DNA from: an uncultured Flavobacteriales bacterium
Lineage (GTDB): Bacteria; Bacteroidota; Bacteroidia; Flavobacteriales; Weeksellaceae
DNA: 31,674 bases
Reading direction: 5' to 3'
NCBI GenBank assembly: GCA_937876095.1
Contig: CALFIE010000052.1
Location: forward strand, 1-31,674
Positions 13,731 through 20,762 of this stretch are shown piece by piece. Position 1 is the first letter of the stretch. The number at the start of each line of letters is the position of its first letter. The position numbers and the translations under genes were made by a program. The notes under the pieces were generated by a model, which saw only the letters and a program-made list of their open reading frames with translations, made no database searches and had not been told where the DNA came from.

Positions 13731-15170
13731 ATGTCACTTACTCAATTAGAACCTCAAAATATTTGGCGTAATTTCTCGGCGCTGAACTCGGTTCCAAGAC
13801 CTTCTAAAAAAGAAGAAAAAGTCATTGAATTCATTAAAAATTTTGGTGAAAAACTTGGTTTGCCAACTTCGGTAGACGAAGTGGGAAATGTCATCATCAA
13901 AAAACCAGCAACTGCAGGTATGGAAAACCGAAAAACCGTGGTTTTGCAGTCGCATCTAGATATGGTTTGCCAAAAAAATAACGATGTTACTTTCGATTTT
14001 GATAGGCAAGGAATTGAAATGTACGTAGATGGAGATTGGGTGCGTGCAAAAGGTACGACTTTAGGTGCAGACAACGGACTTGGAGTGGCTGCAATTATGA
14101 GTATTTTAGAAAGTTCTACCATAGTTCATCCTGCTATAGAAGCACTTTTCACGATAGATGAAGAAACCGGAATGACCGGAGCAAAAGGTTTGAAAGGCGG
14201 TTTGCTTTCTGGCGAAATTTTGCTAAATCTAGACACTGAAGAAGACGACGAAATAGACATCGGTTGTGCAGGAGGAATAGATGTAACTGCTTCTGCAACC
14301 TATTCTTTGGAAAATTTAGATTCCGAAATTTTACAAATTTCTGTAAAAGGTTTGCAAGGCGGACATTCTGGTATGGACATTCACAAAGGTCTTGGTAATG
14401 CCAATGTTTTGCTCGGTAGATTGCTCTATACTGCTCTTGGTAATCATTTGCAACTAATTTCTATAGATTCTGGTGGTTTGAGAAATGCCATACCAAGAGA
14501 AGGAGCGGCAGTTTTTGCAGTGAAAAATGCAGAAGAAGCGTTGAAAAACATCAATAAATTGAAAACTGAAATTCTGGAAGAATTTGCAACACTGGAAAAA
14601 GAATTAGAAATTACGGTAGAAAAAACCACTTCTACCGAAAAAGCAATAAGCGAAAAAGATTCTAAAAACATCATTTTAGCACTAAAATCTGCACATAACG
14701 GTGTGTACAGAATGTCTCCTGATGTTTCTGATTTGGTAGAAGCATCTAACAATATTGCTCGTGTAGAACTGAAAAACGGCGAGCTGAAAATTGCAAATCT
14801 CACCAGATCATCGGTAGAATCTACTAAAACACAAGTAGCAGAACAATTGAAATCTACTTTTGAATTAGCCGGAATGTCCGTAGAGTTTTCTGGTTCTTAT
14901 CCTGGCTGGAAACCAAAACCTGATGCAGAAATTATACAAGTGATGACCAAAATCTATGAACAAAATTTTGGTGCAAAACCGCACGTTGTAGCGTGTCACG
15001 CTGGTTTAGAATGCGGAATTTTGGGAACCAACTATCCTGCAATGGAAATGGTGAGTTTCGGACCAACTATAAAAGGGGCACATTCACCAGATGAACGTGC
15101 AAATATTCCATCAGTTCAAAAATTTTGGAAGTACTTACTCCAAATTTTGCAGGAAATTCCTCTGAAATAA
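13731..15170 (+). CDS. pepD: Aminoacyl-histidine dipeptidase (M20 family)
   Basis: A cytosolic metallodipeptidase of peptidase family M20C (PepD) that cleaves Xaa-His dipeptides. The metal ligands are in LQSHLDMVC (His), KGTTLGADNGLG (Asp), TIDEETGMTGA (catalytic Glu pair), NLDTEEDDEIDIGCAGG, and a His near the C-terminus in FGPTIKGAHSPDE. The lid domain begins near LQGGHSGMDIHKGLGNANVLLGRLL, as in PepD/PepV. The 479-residue length is normal. The start at MSLTQLEP is set by the -7 box just upstream. The gene converges on the PPK2 pair and shares a bidirectional terminator with them. Confidence 0.95.
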   Translation: MSLTQLEPQNIWRNFSALNSVPRPSKKEEKVIEFIKNFGEKLGLPTSVDEVGNVIIKKPATAGMENRKTVVLQSHLDMVCQKNNDVTFDFDRQGIEMYVDGDWVRAKGTTLGADNGLGVAAIMSILESSTIVHPAIEALFTIDEETGMTGAKGLKGGLLSGEILLNLDTEEDDEIDIGCAGGIDVTASATYSLENLDSEILQISVKGLQGGHSGMDIHKGLGNANVLLGRLLYTALGNHLQLISIDSGGLRNAIPREGAAVFAVKNAEEALKNINKLKTEILEEFATLEKELEITVEKTTSTEKAISEKDSKNIILALKSAHNGVYRMSPDVSDLVEASNNIARVELKNGELKIANLTRSSVESTKTQVAEQLKSTFELAGMSVEFSGSYPGWKPKPDAEIIQVMTKIYEQNFGAKPHVVACHAGLECGILGTNYPAMEMVSFGPTIKGAHSPDERANIPSVQKFWKYLLQILQEIPLK

Positions 15171-15185
15171 TATTTTTTCGTAAAC

Positions 15186-15227
15186 AAAAACGGCAGAAAT
15201 TTACTTAGAGAAATTTCTGCCGTTTTT
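15186..15227. terminator. Bidirectional terminator between pepD and ppk2
   Basis: A perfect 17-bp stem (15186-15202 with 15211-15227) around an 8-nt loop. The arms start with A5 and end with T5, so it works for both the plus-strand pepD and the minus-strand ppk2 transcript. Confidence 0.92.
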
Positions 15228-15254
15228 ATATTGTTGAGAAATAAATCTAATGCT

Positions 15255-16061
15255 TTACTCCTCTATTTCTTCGTGTTGTAGAATATCTGGATCTTTTACA
15301 GTATAAGGAATTTTCTCTAGAATATATTCCAATGATTCTACTCTGGCTTTGGATTTTTTATTGGCTTTCAATATTTTCCAAGGAGCAAAATCGGTACTTG
15401 TTGTGGTGAACATTTGCTCTTTGTATTGGGTGTATTGATCCCATAAATCAAGTGCATTTTTATCAACATCGCTGAATTTCCATTTTTTCAAAGGATCATT
15501 TATGATTTCTGCAAAACGCTTTTCCTGCTCTTCTTTAGAAATAGAAAAATAGAGTTTTAGCACATACGTTCCCGATCCAATTAGCATTCTCTCGAATTCA
15601 TTTACTTGGTTCATAAAGGTATGATATTCTTCTTGAGTACAGAAATTATTCACTGGTTCTACAATGGCTCGATTGTACCAACTTCGGTCAAAAAAAACAA
15701 TTTCTCCTGATTTTGGCAACTGATTGATGTACCGCTGAAAATACCACTGTCCTATTTCTACTTCGTCTGGTTTTGGCAACGCAACTACTCTATATTGTCT
15801 AGGATTCATATTTTCGGTGATTCGTCTAATTGCGCCACCTTTTCCGGCCGCATCTCTCCCTTCAAAAATCACAATGACTTTCTTCTGATTTTCTACCACC
15901 CAATTTTGCATTTTGATGAGTTCTTCTTGCAATTTTGCTAATCGGGACTCGTATTTTAGAAATTTGATAGCTTTGTCTGCATCTACATTTTCGTTTTGCA
16001 ACAAGGCATAAATTCCTTTTTTGGTATTGAGTTTACTGAATTGTTCTGTATTGATTTCCAT
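15255..16061 (-). CDS. ppk2: Polyphosphate kinase 2 family protein (copy A)
   Basis: PPK2 enzymes transfer phosphate between polyphosphate and nucleoside di- or monophosphates. This 268-residue single-domain member has the Walker A GRDAAGKGG at about 68-76, the Walker B-like FFDRSWYNRA at 123-132, and the lid-region helix RFAEIINDPLKKWKFS. All key residues for catalysis appear present. Size and single-domain form put it in the one-domain PPK2 classes. Which class, and so whether ADP or AMP is favoured, cannot be set by eye. It is downstream of, and paralogous to, a second PPK2 gene 130 nt away. The pair is followed by the shared bidirectional terminator. Confidence 0.92.
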   Translation of the reverse strand: MEINTEQFSKLNTKKGIYALLQNENVDADKAIKFLKYESRLAKLQEELIKMQNWVVENQKKVIVIFEGRDAAGKGGAIRRITENMNPRQYRVVALPKPDEVEIGQWYFQRYINQLPKSGEIVFFDRSWYNRAIVEPVNNFCTQEEYHTFMNQVNEFERMLIGSGTYVLKLYFSISKEEQEKRFAEIINDPLKKWKFSDVDKNALDLWDQYTQYKEQMFTTTSTDFAPWKILKANKKSKARVESLEYILEKIPYTVKDPDILQHEEIEE

Positions 16062-16167
16062 ATTTTAACTATAAATAATGAACGTTTTTTAATTTTAATT
16101 AATGATGATTTATGATGATGAAATTTTATTAAAAAATGGTCGTTTCAAAATTGATGGCAACATCAAA

Positions 16168-16195
16168 CTTCCAACTTCCATCTTACAACTCCTAC
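16168..16195. repeat. Short heptad repeat tract at the end of ppk2 copy B
   Basis: Four units of 7 nt (CTTCCAA, CTTCCAT, CTTACAA, CTCCTAC) in register. They share the unit of the tract upstream of the helicase. The tract includes the stop codon of the upstream PPK2 gene (CTA at 16192-16194 on the plus strand). Confidence 0.8.
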
Positions 16196-17046
16196 AAATC
16201 AATCTGTTTCACCATTCTGAAATATCTCTGAACAACATTCGGATCAGGATTTACATTGATTTTAGCTTTGTCTTTCCCTTCATAATTAAAAATCGACAAT
16301 ACATATCTGATTGCTTCTAATCTAGCACGTTGTTTGTTATCTGATTTTACAATTACCCAAGGTGAAAATGCATTGTGCGTTCTACTAAACATTTGGTCTT
16401 TGTAATAGGTAAAAGTATCCCAAAGTTCTTGTCCTTTTTCGTCAACTGGACTGTATTTCCACATTTTGAGCGGATTTTTTAATCGTCGGTTAAAACGGTA
16501 CAATTGCTGATCTTTGCTCACCGAAAACCAAAATTTGATAATGATGGTTCCAGCTTCATACAACATATGCTCAAATTCTGGAACTTGCACCATAAAACTT
16601 TCATATTGTTCTGGTGTACAAAATCCCATGACTGGTTCTACCACTGCTCTATTGTACCAACTTCTATCAAAAAACACGATTTCTCCACGATTTGGCAATT
16701 CTTTGATGTATCTGGTAAAATACCATTGTCCGCGTTCTACATCGGTTGGTTTATTGAGTGCAACCAATCTCATAGCTCTAGGATTCAGGTGTTCTGCAAA
16801 TCGTTTGATAGTTCCACCTTTACCAGAAGCATCTCTCCCTTCGAAAATGATGGCAACTTTTTTTCCACTTTTCTGAATCCAATTTTGCAAATTCACCAGT
16901 TCACCCTGCAGTAATTTCAGTTCTTCTTCGTACTGAAATTTTTCTAAAGCTTCTTTGTATTGCGGATTTTTATCCTGATTTTTTTCTAAAAAATCAATCA
17001 ATTTTTCTCTTTTATTAATGGCAGAAAGTTCTTTAATTTCGGTCAT
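16192..17046 (-). CDS. ppk2: Polyphosphate kinase 2 family protein (copy B)
   Basis: The second PPK2 paralogue has 284 residues: Walker A GRDASGKGG at about 70-78, then EHLNPRAMRLVALNKPTDVERGQWYF, and Walker B-like FFDRSWYNRA at about 125-134. The C-terminus has extra residues after the kinase domain (PNVVQRYFRMVKQIDL). It is clearly homologous to copy A over the whole core but diverged at the ends, so this is not a recent duplication. Transcription is leftward from apaG through this gene to copy A, but a terminator lies between apaG and this gene. The pair probably has its own promoter in the 190-nt gap, though no TAnnTTTG box is visible there. Confidence 0.92.
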   Translation of the reverse strand: MTEIKELSAINKREKLIDFLEKNQDKNPQYKEALEKFQYEEELKLLQGELVNLQNWIQKSGKKVAIIFEGRDASGKGGTIKRFAEHLNPRAMRLVALNKPTDVERGQWYFTRYIKELPNRGEIVFFDRSWYNRAVVEPVMGFCTPEQYESFMVQVPEFEHMLYEAGTIIIKFWFSVSKDQQLYRFNRRLKNPLKMWKYSPVDEKGQELWDTFTYYKDQMFSRTHNAFSPWVIVKSDNKQRARLEAIRYVLSIFNYEGKDKAKINVNPDPNVVQRYFRMVKQIDL

Positions 17047-17179
17047 AGGTAGTATGTTATTTTAATTTTTGTTAATGAATTTTTTAATTAAGAAATCCTT
17101 TCTTAAAATCTAGTATAAAGTTACTACAATTAGAAACTATGTTTAATATATCAGCATATGATTTTTGACATTAATAAAC

Positions 17180-17213
17180 AAAAAAAATAGCCTCCAAATA
17201 AAATTATGGAGAC
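17180..17213 (-). terminator. apaG terminator (minus strand)
   Basis: The hairpin has a 7-bp stem with one mismatch (GCCTCCA at 17190-17196 and TGGAGAC at 17207-17213). On the minus strand an 8-nt T run follows. It lies 24 nt beyond the apaG stop. Confidence 0.7.
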
Positions 17214-17236
17214 TGTATTTTGTGAAAAGTAAAATA

Positions 17237-17623
17237 TTAATTACATAAAACTTCTGCCAATAATTGAAATTTCGGAATTTCAATTTCAAAATTTTCGTCG
17301 GTAATTGTATTTTTTACCAAATAGATTCCTTGCATATTACCAACACCGGAATGTAGCATCACATTAGAAAAATAAGTAAATCTTGCATTGGGTTCAAGTT
17401 CTGGAGTTAGACCAATGATGCCATTACCTGCTGCTTCGGAAAAACCAAAACCGGTATCGAAAATCAGCCATCTTCTTTGCAGAATTTTTATTCTGTATGG
17501 ACTGGCGTTTTCTATAGAAATGTGGTATTTGAATACGAAACGGTTTTCTGCTGGGAAACTGTTTTTGTAGTCGTATTCAGGAACAACCGTTACTCTAATA
17601 TCAGCAGTATTTTTGGAAAACAT
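17237..17623 (-). CDS. apaG: ApaG domain protein
   Basis: The 128-residue ApaG protein has an FnIII-like beta-sandwich fold. The family is linked to cobalt/magnesium resistance and Ap4A levels in enterobacteria, but its molecular role is unclear. Diagnostic features are the N-terminal strand IRVTVVPEYDYKN, the central RRWLIFDTG, the glycine-rich GNGIIGLTPELEPN, and the C-terminal MQGIYLV. Length matches the family. It sits between sucB and the PPK2 pair, and hairpin terminators on both sides suggest a single-gene unit. Confidence 0.93.
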   Translation of the reverse strand: MFSKNTADIRVTVVPEYDYKNSFPAENRFVFKYHISIENASPYRIKILQRRWLIFDTGFGFSEAAGNGIIGLTPELEPNARFTYFSNVMLHSGVGNMQGIYLVKNTITDENFEIEIPKFQLLAEVLCN

Positions 17624-17647
17624 TTTTGTATTTTTCTTATTGAATGC

Positions 17648-17674
17648 AAAAATCTCGCCTTTTTGGACGAGATT
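17648..17674 (-). terminator. sucB terminator (minus strand)
   Basis: AATCTCG / CGAGATT arms (17651-17657 with 17668-17674), extended by CC/GG pairs across a one-base bulge, are followed on the minus strand by five T. It lies 31 nt past the sucB stop. Confidence 0.75.
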
Positions 17675-17704
17675 AAAAAAAAATATTATTTTTTTTGTAA
17701 ATTT

Positions 17705-18940
17705 TTATAATTCTAAAGCTTTTCTGATATCTCCTCCCATCAAAACATCTACAGGATTATCAATACCTTCTTTTACGGCAACCAAAAATCCTACGGATTC
17801 TCTACCATCAATAATTCTATGATCATAAGACATTGCAAGGTACATCATAGGTCGTATTTCTACTTGTCCGTTAATTGCAACTGGTCTTTGAATAATGTTG
17901 TGCATTCCTAAAATTGCAGATTGTGGTGGATTGATGATTGGCGTAGACAACATTGATCCGAAAACTCCACCATTAGTTACAGTAAACGTTCCACCAGTCA
18001 TTTCATCTACGGTAATTTTACCATCTCTTACACGTTCTGCTAAAGTTTTTACGCTTGCTTCTAATCCTCTCAAAGTCATATTTTCTGCATTTCTGATTAC
18101 TGGTACCATCAATCCTTTCGGACCAGAAACTGCTACAGAAATATCGCAAAAATCATAATTTATTTTGAAATCTCCATCTATAGAAGCATTCACATCAGGA
18201 TATAATTGCAAAGCTCTGGTTACAGCTTTGGTAAAGAATGACATAAATCCTAAACCAATCCCGTGTTTTTGAGCAAATTCGTCTTTGTATTCTTTTCTAA
18301 TTCTGAAAATTTCAGACATGTCTACTTCATTGAAGGTAGTAAGCATTGCCGTTTCGTTTTTCACAGAAACCAATCTTGCAGCCAATTTTCTACGCAACAC
18401 CGAAAGTTTGGTTACAGTACTGCTTCTAGAACCATTGGTAGAAGTAGAACTTCCCATTGCTGGAACAGATGCTTGTTCTGCATCATCTTTGGTAATTCTA
18501 CCATCTCTTCCACTTCCCTTTACTTGTGAAGCGTCTAATGCTTTTTCGTCCAAAATTTTCTTCGCAGCAGGAGATGGAGTTCCCGTTGCATAAGTAGCAA
18601 CAGGTTTCGCTTCTTCTTTTGCTGGTGCAGATTTTGGTGCTTCTTCTACTTTTTTCTCCACTTTTGGTGCTTCTGTTGCAGTAGAATTGGCAGGTTTTGC
18701 GCCATCTCTATCGATCAAGCAAACAACTTGACCAACTTGTACCACTTCTCCTTCCTCTGCTTTAAGTGTAATAATTCCACTTTCTTCTGCTGGTAATTCT
18801 AGTGTTGCTTTATCTGAATCAACTTCTGCAATTGGTTGATCTTTTTCTACATAATCACCATCTTTTACCAACCAAGATGCGATTTCTACTTCGGTGATGG
18901 ATTCTCCCGGAGATGGGACTTTCATTTCTAGTATGGACAT
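17705..18940 (-). CDS. sucB: 2-oxoglutarate dehydrogenase E2, dihydrolipoyllysine succinyltransferase
   Basis: SucB is the E2 core of the 2-oxoglutarate dehydrogenase complex of the TCA cycle. The lipoyl domain at 1-76 has Lys44 in VDSDKATLELPA, the succinyltransferase form of the motif. An Ala/Pro/Lys/Glu-rich linker leads to the E1/E3-binding domain at about 115-155 (PSPAAKKILDEKALD...GRDGRITKDD). The catalytic domain runs from about 180 to 411 with HRIIDG (H374, D378) and ends in DVLMGGDIRKALEL. At 411 residues it is full length. Its E1 partner sucA is on the same strand, but a membrane-protein gene of 1.6 kb and a terminator hairpin lie between them. Confidence 0.96.
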   Translation of the reverse strand: MSILEMKVPSPGESITEVEIASWLVKDGDYVEKDQPIAEVDSDKATLELPAEESGIITLKAEEGEVVQVGQVVCLIDRDGAKPANSTATEAPKVEKKVEEAPKSAPAKEEAKPVATYATGTPSPAAKKILDEKALDASQVKGSGRDGRITKDDAEQASVPAMGSSTSTNGSRSSTVTKLSVLRRKLAARLVSVKNETAMLTTFNEVDMSEIFRIRKEYKDEFAQKHGIGLGFMSFFTKAVTRALQLYPDVNASIDGDFKINYDFCDISVAVSGPKGLMVPVIRNAENMTLRGLEASVKTLAERVRDGKITVDEMTGGTFTVTNGGVFGSMLSTPIINPPQSAILGMHNIIQRPVAINGQVEIRPMMYLAMSYDHRIIDGRESVGFLVAVKEGIDNPVDVLMGGDIRKALEL

Positions 18941-18959
18941 ATCTTATTCTTTTCTTTTT

Positions 18960-18972
18960 GCAGGAAACCTGC
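18960..18972. other. Small hairpin in the sucB leader
   Basis: GCAGG-AAA-CCTGC, a 5-bp GC-rich stem with a 3-nt loop, lies about 20 nt upstream of the sucB ATG. No T run follows on the minus strand, so it is not a terminator. It may be a leader structure or chance. Confidence 0.35.
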
Positions 18973-19099
18973 ATTTTGTTAGTTTAAAAAATTCTTGCGC
19001 TAATTTATGAATTTTTGCTGAAATAGGGAAAGATAAATATCAGTTTTACTGCAATTTGGCGAAAGTCTTAATTTTTATTCAAAATAGTTCAAAATAATG

Positions 19100-20698
19100 C
19101 TAAAAATGAGTCAAAAATTTCAATTTCACGTTCTTATTTAAGTCAAAATTTTGCAGAGCTTCTACTAATTTTTGTTTTTCTGAAGCGTTGCACGCATAAA
19201 AAACGACGGTTGGTAAAGCAGTACCTCGATTTTCTGAAATAGTACAAGATGCAACCCGAATCCAAGTATCTGGAATTTGATTGGGAAACCATTGCGGATA
19301 AATTACCGCCACTTTATAATTATTTTCTTTAGTATAATTAGTTAGAAAATTTTTATATTCATTTTGAAAATCTTCAGTTGAAAGTGATTTGCTTTTCAGT
19401 TGAATTTTGGTAATTTTGGTAGAACCCAAACCAACCATATCTAGTAATTGTACGTCTCCGAAATACGAAATTGCACCAATATCATTGGCTAAAACCTTTT
19501 GTTTTTGGTAGTTTTTATGTAAAAACCTGGCCATTTCTACTTGCTGTTCTGCTACATTTTTGCTTGAAACTAAAAGCGGAACATGCATAAACTGAAAACG
19601 ATATACAGAAACTGCAATCACCCCAAAAATTCCTATCAACATCTCCCATTTTCTCAGGAATTTTTCTGTTTTAAAATTTTTAAAAAAATCAGTAATGATG
19701 GGAATTATCATTAATAAAAAAGCCAACATCAGGTAATTCTCATACCTGAATTTCAGAATTGCGAAAATACTGTGAAGCAAACCTGTCGCAACAATCGTGA
19801 TAAGCAAAGTTTCACTATTAATAAAAAACCCAAAATTACTTTTCTGATATTTTTTAGTATAAAGAATAAACATCATTAATAATGGAAAAAACAAGCATTT
19901 GTAGAAACTTGGGTTCAGGAAAATTCCCTCTTTAATTAAATGAAAAAAACTTACCAAAAAATGTTGATTTTCTGGATAAGAACCTTTCATAAGTACTGAA
20001 TTTGGGAAGAAAAATCCTCCGTTTTCAATGGAAATCAGTCCGAATAGTACAATCGGGAGAAAACCAACCAACAACACCATCGCGGATTGCCAAAAATTTC
20101 GCCTTAGAACCAATGCAAAAGCCAAACTGACGGTGAGAAACATACTCTCGAAACGTACCATCGAAAGTAGAAATACCATCATTAATAATACATAGAAGTT
20201 TTTTCCAAAAAATTGGTGCTTTTCATTCATTTTAATGAAATACATTAGTAAAACCATCAAAAATAGGTGCAATGTTTGCTCCATTCCCGAAATGACCGAT
20301 GCATATAACAAAGTGAATGGTAGCAATAGAAAAATCGACCATTTCAGTTCTGCTACTCCGTAGAAATCTTTGAAATATCTATAAACAGAATAAATGGTAA
20401 GATATCCAAATAATAAATTGATTACCAATGGAATATATAAATTATTCCCAAAAATTTTGATGAATAAACTTAATAGTAAGGTATATAATATAGAAGAAGA
20501 TGCGCTATCAAATCCAGAAGTATTGATGCTCCAAACTCCGTAGTTGGCAAAATTTTTAGAGATGGCAAGATGTATATAAGCATCATCTATAGGATATACA
20601 AATGGACTACCAACTGGTAAAAGTTGCCACGCAGAAACGAGGTAAAAACCGGTAACCACTGTAAACAGAAGAATCAGAAAGTAGCCATATTTTTGCAT
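19100..20698 (-). CDS. Multi-pass membrane protein, probable GT-C type glycosyltransferase
   Basis: The 532-residue protein has about ten or more hydrophobic segments, beginning with a signal-anchor-like helix (YGYFLILLFTVVTGFYLVSA). After it comes a periplasmic-loop motif YPIDDAYIHLAISKNFANYG with the acidic pair D38-D39. A DD motif after the first helix, then the HLAISKN-type helix and a soluble C-terminal domain (from about 400), is the layout of GT-C polyprenyl-phosphate-sugar glycosyltransferases. The family call is inference from this architecture. The gene sits between sucA and sucB on their strand and has no obvious link to the TCA cycle. It follows the sucA terminator; its own promoter was not found. 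Confidence 0.75.
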   Translation of the reverse strand: MQKYGYFLILLFTVVTGFYLVSAWQLLPVGSPFVYPIDDAYIHLAISKNFANYGVWSINTSGFDSASSSILYTLLLSLFIKIFGNNLYIPLVINLLFGYLTIYSVYRYFKDFYGVAELKWSIFLLLPFTLLYASVISGMEQTLHLFLMVLLMYFIKMNEKHQFFGKNFYVLLMMVFLLSMVRFESMFLTVSLAFALVLRRNFWQSAMVLLVGFLPIVLFGLISIENGGFFFPNSVLMKGSYPENQHFLVSFFHLIKEGIFLNPSFYKCLFFPLLMMFILYTKKYQKSNFGFFINSETLLITIVATGLLHSIFAILKFRYENYLMLAFLLMIIPIITDFFKNFKTEKFLRKWEMLIGIFGVIAVSVYRFQFMHVPLLVSSKNVAEQQVEMARFLHKNYQKQKVLANDIGAISYFGDVQLLDMVGLGSTKITKIQLKSKSLSTEDFQNEYKNFLTNYTKENNYKVAVIYPQWFPNQIPDTWIRVASCTISENRGTALPTVVFYACNASEKQKLVEALQNFDLNKNVKLKFLTHF

Positions 20699-20718
20699 TT
20701 CTGTAATTTATTATACAT

Positions 20719-20741
20719 AAAAAGGCGGGAAAAATCCCGCC
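20719..20741 (-). terminator. sucA terminator (minus strand)
   Basis: A 7-bp GC-rich stem GGCGGGA / TCCCGCC with a 4-nt loop is followed on the minus strand by five T. It lies 21 nt after the sucA stop and separates sucA from the membrane-protein gene. Confidence 0.85.
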
Positions 20742-20762
20742 AATATTATATTTATCTTTCAA

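Noticed and set aside
14444..14803. 119-codon minus-strand frame inside pepD
   Set aside because: Lies wholly within a well-supported metallopeptidase gene; Ser/Phe-rich translation typical of antisense frames in AT-rich genes. Similar frames inside other genes were rejected for the same reason.
16098..16125. ATGATGATTT repeat between the two ppk2 genes as a further heptad tract
   Set aside because: The period is about 10-11 nt with only two copies, so it does not fit the 7-nt pattern and is too short to call.
15255..17046. Tandem ppk2 as a recent duplication or assembly error
   Set aside because: The two proteins are homologous but widely diverged, and their DNA does not match over long stretches, so this is an old paralogue pair.
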